Source: Bacillota bacterium
GTDB taxonomy: Bacteria; Bacillota; Clostridia; Acetivibrionales; DTU013
DNA length: 14,182 nt
Direction of reading: 5' to 3'
Assembly: GCA_023439545.1 (NCBI GenBank)
Contig: JAEXNT010000012.1
Span: 1-14,182, forward strand
Positions 7,181-13,697 of the stretch are shown here, piece after piece (within the stretch, counting starts at the first letter, position 1; each line of letters opens with the position of its first letter). Position numbers and translations under genes: made by a program. A model generated the notes under the pieces. It saw nothing but the letters and a program-made list of their open reading frames with translations. It did not search any database and was not told the DNA's origin.

Positions 7181-8983
7181 TTACGCATTCTTGAATATTG
7201 CCTTGAACGGGCATTTGCTCATACAAGCGCCGCACTTGATACACTTTTCCTGATCTATCGAATAAGGCGCCTTCTTTTCGCCGCTGTTGCTTATCGCTCC
7301 CACCGGGCAGTTCTTTGCACAGATACCGCAGCTTCTGCACAGCTCCGCATTTATCACAAAGTTGAGCATGGACTTGCATACGCCTGCAGGACATTTTTTG
7401 TCTTTTACATGAGCTTCGTATTCATCCCTGAAGTACCTTAGCGTGCTGAGCACCGGATTCGGAGACGTCTGTCCGAGACCGCAGAGCGCCGATTCCCTTA
7501 TATTCTTCGCAAGCAGTTCGAGCTTCTCGATGTCGCCCTCTTCACCCTTCCCGCTTGTGATTTTTTCAAGTATCTCGAGCATCCTCTTTGTTCCAATACG
7601 GCACGGCGGGCATTTTCCGCAGGATTCGTCCACAGTGAATTCGAGGAAGAACCTTGCAATGTCTACCATACAGGTATCTTCATCCATTACGATCATACCG
7701 CCGGAGCCCATCATTGAACCGATGTCCGTAAGCGTCTCATAATCGATCGGAATATCCAGCTTGCTTGCAGGAATACATCCGCCCGAAGGCCCGCCTGTCT
7801 GAGCAGCCTTGAACTTCTTCCCGTTAGGTATGCCTCCTCCGATGTCATAAATAACTTCTCTGACCGAAGTGCCTATTGGAACTTCTACAAGGCCGGTATT
7901 GTTTATTTTTCCGCCGAGCGCGAACACCTTGGTGCCCTTGCTCTTTTCAGTCCCTATTTTTGCAAACCAATCGGCTCCCTTGTTGAAAATGACAGGTATA
8001 TTGGCATAAGTCTCAACGTTGTTAAGGATGGACGGTTTCTGCCACAAGCCCTTTACTGCCGGGAACGGAGGCCTTGGCCTCGGCTCGCCGCGTTTACCTT
8101 CAATAGAGGTCATCAATGCGGTTTCCTCACCGCAGACGAAAGCTCCTGCGCCAAGTCTCAGCTCAATATCGAAGCTGAAATTTGCGCCGAAGATATTTTC
8201 CCCGAGCAGGCCGTATTCCTTGGCTTGCTTGATCGCTATGTTAAGCCTCTTGACAGCGATCGGGTATTCTGCTCTGACATATATATAACCCTGCCGTGAT
8301 CCTATTGCATAGCCCGCAATAGCCATAGCTTCAAGTACGCTGTGGGGGTCGCCTTCGAGGACGCTCCTGTCCATGAACGCTCCGGGGTCGCCTTCGTCCG
8401 CATTGCAGCATACATATTTTTCATCACCCACAGACTTGGAAGCAAATTCCCATTTCCTTCCTGTCGGGAAACCTGCTCCGCCTCTTCCCCTTAGTCCCGA
8501 TTTCTTAACTTCTTCTATGACCTGCTCAGGCGTCATTTCCGTCAAAACCTTGGCAAGCGCCTTATAACCGTCATAAGCTATATATTCCTCGATAATTTCG
8601 GGGTTGATGATTCCGCAGTTCCTCAATGCGATCCTGACTTGCCTTTTGAAAAACTCAACATTGTCAAGAGATTTTGAGGGATCGGCTTCTTCCTTGTTTC
8701 CTGCAAGCAGCCTCTTTACGACTCTGCCCTTGACAAGGTGTTCTTCGACAATCTCTTTTACATCCTCGACCCTTACCATGGTATACATTGCGCCTTCGGG
8801 ATAAACGACTACGATCGGCCCCTCTGCACACAAGCCATGACAACCGGTAATAACTATCTTTACTTCCTTGTCCAGCCCATTCTTTTTGATCTGGCTTTCA
8901 AATTCCTGCTTTATTTTTTCAGAATTAGACGAAGTACATCCGGTACCGCCGCACACAAGTACATGCGCCCTGAAAAACTCCAT
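7181..8983 (-). CDS. hydB: NADH/NADP-binding flavoprotein subunit HydB (NuoF-like, HndC type)
   Basis: HydB binds NAD(P)H and FMN and is regarded as the site of electron bifurcation in HydABC hydrogenases. With the start at ATG 8983 it has 600 residues. There is an N-terminal thioredoxin-like 2Fe-2S domain (Cys11, 16, 48, 52). A Complex I 51-kDa FMN/NAD domain has GRGGAGFPTGRKWEF and later GAGAFVCGEETALM. An SLBB region is followed by the NuoF 4Fe-4S motif CGKCPPCRIGT. The C-terminus has two ferredoxin clusters (Cys549/552/555/559 and 581/584/587/591). The longer open frame to 9049 is rejected because GAAGGAGGG lies just before 8983 and the conserved domain starts there. The length and domain order are those of the family. 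It follows the hndB-like gene by 87 bases and precedes hydA. Confidence 0.96.
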   Translation of the reverse strand: MEFFRAHVLVCGGTGCTSSNSEKIKQEFESQIKKNGLDKEVKIVITGCHGLCAEGPIVVVYPEGAMYTMVRVEDVKEIVEEHLVKGRVVKRLLAGNKEEADPSKSLDNVEFFKRQVRIALRNCGIINPEIIEEYIAYDGYKALAKVLTEMTPEQVIEEVKKSGLRGRGGAGFPTGRKWEFASKSVGDEKYVCCNADEGDPGAFMDRSVLEGDPHSVLEAMAIAGYAIGSRQGYIYVRAEYPIAVKRLNIAIKQAKEYGLLGENIFGANFSFDIELRLGAGAFVCGEETALMTSIEGKRGEPRPRPPFPAVKGLWQKPSILNNVETYANIPVIFNKGADWFAKIGTEKSKGTKVFALGGKINNTGLVEVPIGTSVREVIYDIGGGIPNGKKFKAAQTGGPSGGCIPASKLDIPIDYETLTDIGSMMGSGGMIVMDEDTCMVDIARFFLEFTVDESCGKCPPCRIGTKRMLEILEKITSGKGEEGDIEKLELLAKNIRESALCGLGQTSPNPVLSTLRYFRDEYEAHVKDKKCPAGVCKSMLNFVINAELCRSCGICAKNCPVGAISNSGEKKAPYSIDQEKCIKCGACMSKCPFKAIFKNA

Positions 8984-9070
8984 TTTGTTCCCTCCTTCGG
9001 ATGCTTTAGAGGAAATCCGCGCTATAGACGCCAAACATCCTCCCTGCATAATTTGCTGTATATGATAGTT

Positions 9071-9448
9071 TTAGTTTCCTTCACTTACGGCAGCCCCGAT
9101 CGTAAGGTCCGCGCACACCCTGCCGTTCACGATATGCTCCGTAACGACGCGTGCAGCCTTTTCGGCCGTCATCTTGACATAAGTGACCTTGCTCCCGTCT
9201 GCGTTATAGACTTCAACAATAGGTTCAAGCCTGCATACTCCGATGCAGCCCGTCATTGTAACGGAAACATCTCTGATCTGCCTTTTGCCGAGTTCTTCAA
9301 CGAACGCATTCATAACCGGCCTGGCTCCGGCTGCAATACCGCAGGTCGCCATTCCGACCACTACGCGGATGCCGTCCTTGTTTTTCCTCATTTTGATCTC
9401 ATCAAGAGTTTTATTCCTGATTGCTTCAAGTTCAGCTATCGATTTCAT
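9071..9448 (-). CDS. HndB-like (2Fe-2S) ferredoxin domain protein, accessory hydrogenase subunit
   Basis: The 125-residue protein has the thioredoxin-like ferredoxin fold typical of the small subunit HndB / HydD in NADP-reducing hydrogenase operons. It contains VGMATCGIAAGARPV, with Cys36, and MTGCIGVCRLEPIVEVY, with Cys68 and Cys72. A further Cys (112) lies near the C-terminus. The canonical C-x4-C first pair is reduced to a single Cys, because CGIAAGA has no second cysteine, so cluster ligation is uncertain. It probably passes electrons within, or stabilises, the HydABC complex in the cytoplasm. The start ATG 9448 has GGAGGTG seven bases upstream and overlaps the upstream ATPase gene by 17 bases, so the two are translated together. 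Confidence 0.87.
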   Translation of the reverse strand: MKSIAELEAIRNKTLDEIKMRKNKDGIRVVVGMATCGIAAGARPVMNAFVEELGKRQIRDVSVTMTGCIGVCRLEPIVEVYNADGSKVTYVKMTAEKAARVVTEHIVNGRVCADLTIGAAVSEGN

Positions 9449-9998
9449 TCAAGACACCTCCGAAAATTTCTTTGATTCCATCGTAGATATATCCCCTGAG
9501 CCACTTTACCACCGCAAATTCCGAAAGCGGTACATCTCCCAGTATTCCGGCCGCCTCTCGCGAACTGAATTCGAACCTGGCGGCGCCGTTTTCGAGAATA
9601 AGCTGGATGTCTGCCTTGGGCCAGGCGGCTGCCATATCGGTAATCACGCCTGCAAGGTCTCCGAGCGGCGGCCTGTCAATATTGGCGATCTCAAATTCCG
9701 CCCTGACAACGGTCCCCGCGCCCCGGTGGGATTTTATTACAAAACTGCCTCCCGATCGTTCAGCAGAAGCTTTGAACAAAGGGATACCCAAGCCTACCTT
9801 CCTTGTGGTTCTTGTTGTCGTGAATGGGTCGGTCACAACTGCAAGCAGTTTTTCATCCATCCCGGAGCCGTCGTCCTCGATGATCACAACCAGCATTCCT
9901 GTTTCAGGCTTCACGATGAGCTCCGCCCGTATCAGTTCCGCCTGCGCTGCCGTTGAATTCTGCATTATGTCAAGGATGTGCAGCGATAGATCTCTCAA
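9432..9998 (-). CDS. ATP-binding (HATPase_c) protein within the hydrogenase operon, TTG start
   Basis: This is a 188-residue protein with a GHKL ATPase domain and no recognisable sensor, dimerisation/His-phosphorylation or receiver domain. The N-box is LHILDIMQNSTAAQAE (residues 7-22), G1 is DDGSGMD, the F-box-like segment is DPFTTTRTTRK and G2 is VGLGIPL. A C-terminal part of about 70 residues (after FEIANIDRP) is not recognised. Homologues are found in hydrogenase operons of Clostridia, so a regulatory or conformational role for the hydrogenase is plausible, but kinase activity cannot be claimed. The start is TTG at 9998, supported by GGGAGGT eight bases upstream. It follows hydC by 34 bases and overlaps the hndB-like gene. 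Confidence 0.87.
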   Translation of the reverse strand: MRDLSLHILDIMQNSTAAQAELIRAELIVKPETGMLVVIIEDDGSGMDEKLLAVVTDPFTTTRTTRKVGLGIPLFKASAERSGGSFVIKSHRGAGTVVRAEFEIANIDRPPLGDLAGVITDMAAAWPKADIQLILENGAARFEFSSREAAGILGDVPLSEFAVVKWLRGYIYDGIKEIFGGVLNEIDS

Positions 9999-10006
9999 GC
10001 CCGATT

Positions 10007-10013
10007 ACCTCCC
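10007..10013 (-). promoter_or_regulatory. Strong ribosome binding site that fixes the TTG start of the operon ATPase
   Basis: GGGAGGT on the minus strand lies eight bases before TTG 9998. No ATG or GTG in this frame lies between the site and the conserved N-box, so the non-standard start is required. Confidence 0.75.
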
Positions 10014-10032
10014 AAAGTTGAAAACCCGGCAA

Positions 10033-10521
10033 TCAAAGGTTACGATACTTTTCGAGAACCTTTTCAACATCGTCGGGAGTAAGTCTTCCATATACGTCAT
10101 CATTTATCATTACTACAGGCGCAAGTCCGCAGGCGCCAACGCAGCGGCAGGCGTCGAGCGAGAACTTTCCGTCCTCTGTACAGTCGCCCACGTCTATTCC
10201 GAGTTTTTCCTGCAGCTTGTCAAGTATCTGTTTGGAGCCCTTTACATAGCAGGCTGTTCCCAGACATACGCTGACTTTGTATTCACCCTTGGGTTTCAGA
10301 GAAAATTGGGTATAGAAAGTTACAACACCGTAGATTTCCGACAACGGCACATCCAGGCCTTCAGAAATCTTCTTCTGCACGGTAAGCGGAAGGTAGCCAT
10401 ACAGCTCTTGAGCCTCGTGCAGCACAGGGATCAACGCGCCCCTTGTATCCTTGTACTTTTCGATAATTTCCTGCAATTTGCGTTCCTTTTCATCAACGCA
10501 GCCGCAGCAGTTACTGCTCAT
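10033..10521 (-). CDS. hydC: NADH-dehydrogenase-like 2Fe-2S subunit HydC (NuoE/HndA type)
   Basis: HydC is the thioredoxin-like 2Fe-2S subunit that partners HydB in electron-bifurcating hydrogenases. With the start at ATG 10521 it has 162 residues. The helical N-terminal part has LIPVLHEAQELYGYLP and VPLSEIYGVVTFYTQF, both typical NuoE features. The cluster ligands are Cys86 and Cys91 (VCLGTACYVKG) and Cys127 and Cys131 (CRCVGACGLAP). The N-terminus carries an extra Cys-rich CCGC at residues 5-8 of unknown role. The frame is open to 10566, but no ribosome site precedes that position and it overlaps an A/T-rich leader; GGGGGTCTGG lies ahead of 10521. It is the first gene of the hydrogenase operon, controlled by the Rex sites upstream. 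Confidence 0.95.
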   Translation of the reverse strand: MSSNCCGCVDEKERKLQEIIEKYKDTRGALIPVLHEAQELYGYLPLTVQKKISEGLDVPLSEIYGVVTFYTQFSLKPKGEYKVSVCLGTACYVKGSKQILDKLQEKLGIDVGDCTEDGKFSLDACRCVGACGLAPVVMINDDVYGRLTPDDVEKVLEKYRNL

Positions 10522-10576
10522 TTTTCCAGACCCCCAGTCAAAATAGTTGTGAGTTCGGCTTAACATTTAGCTTGTT

Positions 10577-10594
10577 TTGTTAAATAAATAACCA
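10577..10594 (-). promoter_or_regulatory. Degenerate third Rex-like site in the hydC leader
   Basis: The plus strand reads TTGTTAA-ATAA-ATAACCA. The first half matches the Rex half-site 7/7, the second 5/7. It lies about 65 bases downstream of the predicted start site. The region is A/T rich, so chance is a serious alternative. Confidence 0.3.
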
Positions 10595-10618
10595 ACTTCG
10601 ATAAAAAAAACACACATT

Positions 10619-10636
10619 TAGTTAACATTTTAACAA
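10619..10636 (-). promoter_or_regulatory. Second Rex operator at the hydC promoter (13/14 match)
   Basis: TAGTTAA-CATT-TTAACAA differs from the consensus TTGTTAA-N4-TTAACAA at one half-site position. Its centre is 23 bp, roughly two helical turns, from the perfect operator, so both could be occupied on the same DNA face. Confidence 0.72.
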
Positions 10637-10641
10637 GTTTC

Positions 10642-10659
10642 TTGTTAAGTATTTAACAA
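10642..10659 (-). promoter_or_regulatory. Rex operator at the hydrogenase operon start site (perfect match)
   Basis: TTGTTAA-GTAT-TTAACAA matches the Firmicutes Rex consensus at all 14 defined positions, and the palindrome extends to 8-bp arms (10641-10660). Rex is a repressor released from DNA by NADH. The site begins at the predicted transcription start, seven bases after the -10 box, where a bound repressor would block RNA polymerase. This implies expression of the NADH-linked hydrogenase when NADH/NAD+ is high. Confidence 0.88.
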
Positions 10660-10665
10660 GGTAAT

Positions 10666-10694
10666 ATTATAGCAAAAATGCATAGTTAATTCAA
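10666..10694 (-). promoter_or_regulatory. Sigma-A promoter of the hydC-ATPase-hndB-hydB-hydA operon
   Basis: On the minus strand TTGAAT (10689-10694) and TATAAT (10666-10671) are 17 bases apart. The predicted start is near 10659, giving an A/T-rich leader of about 138 bases before ATG 10521. It begins about 40 bases after the PHP gene stop, with no terminator between, so read-through from the signalling operon is possible. Confidence 0.75.
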
Positions 10695-10734
10695 CTAATT
10701 ATTTCTATAAAATTTATATGGAAATTTGTTAAGA

Positions 10735-11442
10735 TTAGACAAACAGTCCTATTACAGCCTTCCTGCTCAAAGCATCAAGTTCGAGAAACGACTCCCTTTC
10801 CAAGATACCTCCAAGCTCATGAGCGTCGGACGATACGATCGTGCCGTAGCTTCCCAGTTCCGGATGTGCTGCCATAAAACCGGTTCCGCTGCAATACTTC
10901 GAAAGCTCCAGATATTTGAAGCAGGGTTCTTCCGGAATAAAGCCAAGGTTTGACAGTATACTGTTGGATGGCCTGTCTACATGCGCCGGAATGACGGCTC
11001 CTCCCAAATGCCTTACGACTGAGCATACCTCCCCGGTAGTCAAGGCGGCGGCAGTGAGCAGCATACGGCTTTCTTCAGCGATGACCCCGTCCGTTTCATC
11101 CATGATCAGCTGTCTGCCGAATACATCGCTTCTGTTCATCATCTGCGGCAAAGCGCTGTAAATGATACGCTGCAGTTCCACAGCAGCGGCGACGTCGGGC
11201 AAAAGACAGATCAAATGGACTTCCTCCGAGGTTTCCACCTCAATCCCCGGGATAAAAACAAGTCCGGCGCTTTCCGCACATTTACCTACAGCCTCCAGAT
11301 TCGCGCAGGAATTGTGATCCGTGAGCGCAATTGCATCAAGGCCCTTGATCCTTGCCATATTCACTATATTGTTCGGCGTCATGTCCTTGTCTGCACAAGG
11401 CGAAAGCGCCGAGTGTATATGAAGGTCGACCGCATATTTCAT
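10735..11442 (-). CDS. PHP-domain phosphoesterase
   Basis: This 235-residue protein of the polymerase-and-histidinol-phosphatase (PHP) superfamily is predicted to be a metal-dependent phosphoesterase. Metal-binding motifs are visible in order: DLHIHS (His8, His10), ALTDHN (His43), GIEVE (Glu68), EEVHLIC (His76), IPAHVDRP and SSDAHEL. The frame is open to 11490, but the PHP fold begins at MKYAVDLHIHS, so ATG 11442 is chosen; its ribosome site is weak (GGACGG). The start lies ten bases after the stop of the second DRTGG gene, so the two are coupled. Position last in the signalling operon suggests it removes phosphate from a protein or small molecule handled by that module. This is inference; the substrate is unknown. 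Confidence 0.88.
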   Translation of the reverse strand: MKYAVDLHIHSALSPCADKDMTPNNIVNMARIKGLDAIALTDHNSCANLEAVGKCAESAGLVFIPGIEVETSEEVHLICLLPDVAAAVELQRIIYSALPQMMNRSDVFGRQLIMDETDGVIAEESRMLLTAAALTTGEVCSVVRHLGGAVIPAHVDRPSNSILSNLGFIPEEPCFKYLELSKYCSGTGFMAAHPELGSYGTIVSSDAHELGGILERESFLELDALSRKAVIGLFV

Positions 11443-11452
11443 AGCCGTCCGG

Positions 11453-11785
11453 TTAAATACCGCAGTCATGGGCGACGCAGCAGATTTCATAAGCGCTGAG
11501 CTTCGTACCCAGTATCGTGACGCCTTCCTTTACGGCCTTCCTGACTGTGGTCTCATCGACTTCTATACCATCCGGTATGATGATACAGGACAGTTCCATA
11601 AGCGTCGCTACAGCAACGATGTTGAGATGCGTATGAACCGTGATCCAGGCTGAGCCTTTTTTTGCGTAAGACATGACCCAGCTGAGCAAATCGCAGCAGT
11701 ACATACCCTTTATCTGGGTTTCTTCGGCCGTATCGCCTGTCAGTATCCTGGCTCCGAGTTTAGAGGAAAATTCCTGTACGTTCAT
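11453..11785 (-). CDS. DRTGG-type domain protein, second copy
   Basis: The 110-residue protein resembles stand-alone DRTGG domains, small alpha/beta domains best known next to CBS domains and in phosphotransacetylase-like proteins. It is similar to the product at 13697-14044: LGARILTG near residues 10-17 and CDLLSWVMSYAK near residues 31-42 align with LGARLLSG and SDLMSDVMAYVK there. The literal DRTGG signature is not present. No catalytic residues can be named; a ligand- or nucleotide-binding role is only a guess. The start ATG 11785 has AGGAGGT seven bases upstream. A dispersed repeat lies in the 107-base gap between it and the preceding sensory hydrogenase gene. Confidence 0.82.
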   Translation of the reverse strand: MNVQEFSSKLGARILTGDTAEETQIKGMYCCDLLSWVMSYAKKGSAWITVHTHLNIVAVATLMELSCIIIPDGIEVDETTVRKAVKEGVTILGTKLSAYEICCVAHDCGI

Positions 11786-11812
11786 GTCGATACCTCCTAT
11801 GGATGTTTTTAT

Positions 11813-11845
11813 TGAAACGCAGGGACGGTTCTTTTGTTTCGTTTT
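11813..11845 (+). repeat. Dispersed repeat, copy 1 (inside signalling operon)
   Basis: These 33 bases match 14126-14158 at 31 positions, including 25 identical bases in a row from 11821 (starting AGGGACGGTTC). This copy lacks the long inverted arm of the second copy and lies between two co-oriented genes, so it is transcribed with the operon. It resembles a short interspersed, REP-like element. Confidence 0.75.
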
Positions 11846-11892
11846 TCATGAGCGTCTCTTATCTCCTGCTTCTTATTACCAGCCTTTACTTT

Positions 11893-13206
11893 CTATTTCT
11901 TGTCCTTGTTCATGACCGGCGGCGCCATATCCTCAAGTTCCTTCATTTGGGCGGCCAGATCGCGCACCTTTTCACGCAGCTTGAAAATACAATCCGTTTC
12001 GTATGCATTTCCGCGTACTATGTCCTCGGCAAGCGCCCGGCAGCTCGGAGCCCCGCATGCGCCGCAGTCCAGTCCGGGCAGCTCGTTGTTTATCTTTTCG
12101 AGCTCCTCGAGCTTTTTCATGGCTATCCCGATGTCGTCATCAAGCTTCATTATAGGTTTATATGCTATATTTTCGGTCCATATGATGTTCTCGTCGTATG
12201 TTTCCTGCAGCTCTACCGCTTTTTCAGCCGCCTTGGCTTCGTCGATATGCTTTTTCAGCCGTGTTTTTGCCACATACACATTCTCGACGGTCAGAGGACC
12301 CCCGAGACAACCCCCGGTGCAGGACAGCGCCTCGATAAAATCCACCCCTTCGATTTTGTCATTCTCAACCTCTTCGAGTATCGTTATCACATTATGGATA
12401 CCGTCGACGGCAAGAAAACGTTCAGTACCTATAGCGAGCCCTTCCCCTCCGGAATTTGCCCAGCGGATGCCCTCATAGCCCGCCTTGGCGAGCTGTTCTT
12501 TCTCACTCGTTTTTTCAAGCTTTGAAAATAACCTCAGATAAATATCCTTTATTGAAATTACACCGTCCACATAGGATTTCTTGCTTTCATAAGGCGCTTT
12601 GACGCTCGTTGCCTTTGCCGGGCACGGAGTAATGAAAAACACGCCGATATCCGACGGATCGAGTCCTTTTTCCTCGGCTGCCTTCCTTTTGGCAAGCTTG
12701 GCGGCAACCTCCATCGGCGATTCCAGTTTTACAAGATGATCTATAAGATTTGGGAACCTGACCTGAATCAGTCTTACGACAGCCGGGCAGGCGGAAGATA
12801 TCATGGGTTTGGGGAAACTGCCTTCCGACATCAGTTTCCTGGTCGCTTCCGACACATATTCGGCAGCCTTTGCCACTTCGAATACATCATCGAATCCGAT
12901 TGCCCTGAAGGTATTAAGAAGTCTGTTCCTGCCGTATTCGGGCTTGAACTGGCTGTACAGCGTTGGAGCCGGGATGGCTATCCTGTACTTGAAGTCGGAA
13001 ATTCCCGGGAATTCGTCCGTTATAGCTTTTTTTGCGTGATAGGGACAGATACGTATGCATTCGCCACAGTCGATGCATCTTTCATTAATGATGCGGGCTT
13101 TTCCCTTCCGTACCCTTATAGCCTCTGTCGGGCACCTTTTGATACAATTGGTGCAGCCTCTGCATTTTTCTTCGTCCAGTCTTACCGAATGAAAATAGTC
13201 ACCCAT
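11893..13206 (-). CDS. Putative sensory [FeFe] hydrogenase (HydS-like, no PAS domain)
   Basis: A 437-residue cytoplasmic protein with two N-terminal 4Fe-4S clusters (Cys15/18/21/25 and 44/47/50/54), an H-cluster domain, and a C-terminal Fe-S domain (Cys381, 384, 389, 406; LDCGACGAPSC) like that in RnfB and corrinoid Fe-S proteins. The H-cluster motifs are altered: L1 is SSACPAV (137-143) with Ala139 where catalytic enzymes have the proton-transfer Cys, L2 is TPCPAKA (Cys195) without the usual Glu, and L3 is EALSCTGGCLGGP (Cys296, 300) with Leu in place of Met. All four Cys ligands of the H-cluster cubane are present. This pattern is known from slow, putative H2-sensing enzymes (groups C/D). 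It lacks the PAS domain of HydS proteins, so it may signal through its neighbours. Start ATG 13206 follows GGGGGGAT. Confidence 0.9.
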   Translation of the reverse strand: MGDYFHSVRLDEEKCRGCTNCIKRCPTEAIRVRKGKARIINERCIDCGECIRICPYHAKKAITDEFPGISDFKYRIAIPAPTLYSQFKPEYGRNRLLNTFRAIGFDDVFEVAKAAEYVSEATRKLMSEGSFPKPMISSACPAVVRLIQVRFPNLIDHLVKLESPMEVAAKLAKRKAAEEKGLDPSDIGVFFITPCPAKATSVKAPYESKKSYVDGVISIKDIYLRLFSKLEKTSEKEQLAKAGYEGIRWANSGGEGLAIGTERFLAVDGIHNVITILEEVENDKIEGVDFIEALSCTGGCLGGPLTVENVYVAKTRLKKHIDEAKAAEKAVELQETYDENIIWTENIAYKPIMKLDDDIGIAMKKLEELEKINNELPGLDCGACGAPSCRALAEDIVRGNAYETDCIFKLREKVRDLAAQMKELEDMAPPVMNKDKK

Positions 13207-13271
13207 GATCTATCCCCCCAAGGCTGATGTCAAAAGCCGTTTTCCGGGATATCCAAAGCCCGGTGCGCTAC

Positions 13272-13697
13272 TCAGAAATCCACTGTTATGGTTACCCTGG
13301 TTCCTCTGCCTACTTCAGTATCTATATCGAGTTTGTCGGCGTATCTTTTCATGTTCGGCAGGCCCATACCGGCGCCGAACCCCATCTCCCTGACTTCATC
13401 CGAAGCGGTGGACCAACCTTCCTGCATTGCAAGTTCAAGGTCCGGTATTCCCGGCCCCCGGTCGCTGATACGGATTGTTATCCTGCAGCTGCTGATCTCG
13501 ATATCTGCTGTGCCGCCATTTCCGTGTATGACTGCGTTTATCTCGGCTTCATACATGGCTATTGCCGCCTTTTTTACGCGGGCAGGGTCGATCCCGAGCT
13601 GAACAAGCCGTTTTTTAACGTTGCTTGAAGCTTCGCCGGCATACGTAAGATCATATGACGGTATGTCATAGTGCAGCTTGATGAGGTTGCCATCCAC
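13272..13697 (-). CDS. RsbW-like ATP-binding protein (anti-sigma regulatory factor / serine kinase type)
   Basis: The protein has about 141 residues and a small HATPase_c_2 domain like that of the anti-sigma serine kinases RsbW and SpoIIAB. The N-box is AIAMYEAEINAVIHGNGG, G1 is ISDRGPGIPD and G2 is GFGAGMGLPNMKR. Members phosphorylate anti-sigma-antagonist proteins; no STAS partner or sigma factor is encoded here, so the target may be one of the neighbours. The chosen start is GTG 13697 with AAAGGG nine bases upstream; it overlaps the TAG stop of the upstream gene by one base. TTG 13703 is the alternative. The gap to the sensory hydrogenase gene is 65 bases. It differs from the other ATPase in the window (9432-9998), which is longer and has a distinct C-terminal part. 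Confidence 0.88.
   Translation of the reverse strand: MDGNLIKLHYDIPSYDLTYAGEASSNVKKRLVQLGIDPARVKKAAIAMYEAEINAVIHGNGGTADIEISSCRITIRISDRGPGIPDLELAMQEGWSTASDEVREMGFGAGMGLPNMKRYADKLDIDTEVGRGTRVTITVDF

Noticed and set aside
7032..7394. Minus-strand 120-codon frame across the hydB/hydA junction
   Set aside because: It overlaps the cysteine-rich ends of two well-conserved proteins in another frame.
10726..10742. TTGTTAA half-site overlapping the PHP stop codon
   Set aside because: The partner half is poor and the spacing is 3 instead of 4.
11803..12525. Plus-strand open frame of 240 codons antisense to the sensory hydrogenase
   Set aside because: Shadow of a conserved gene; composition lacks any recognisable domain.
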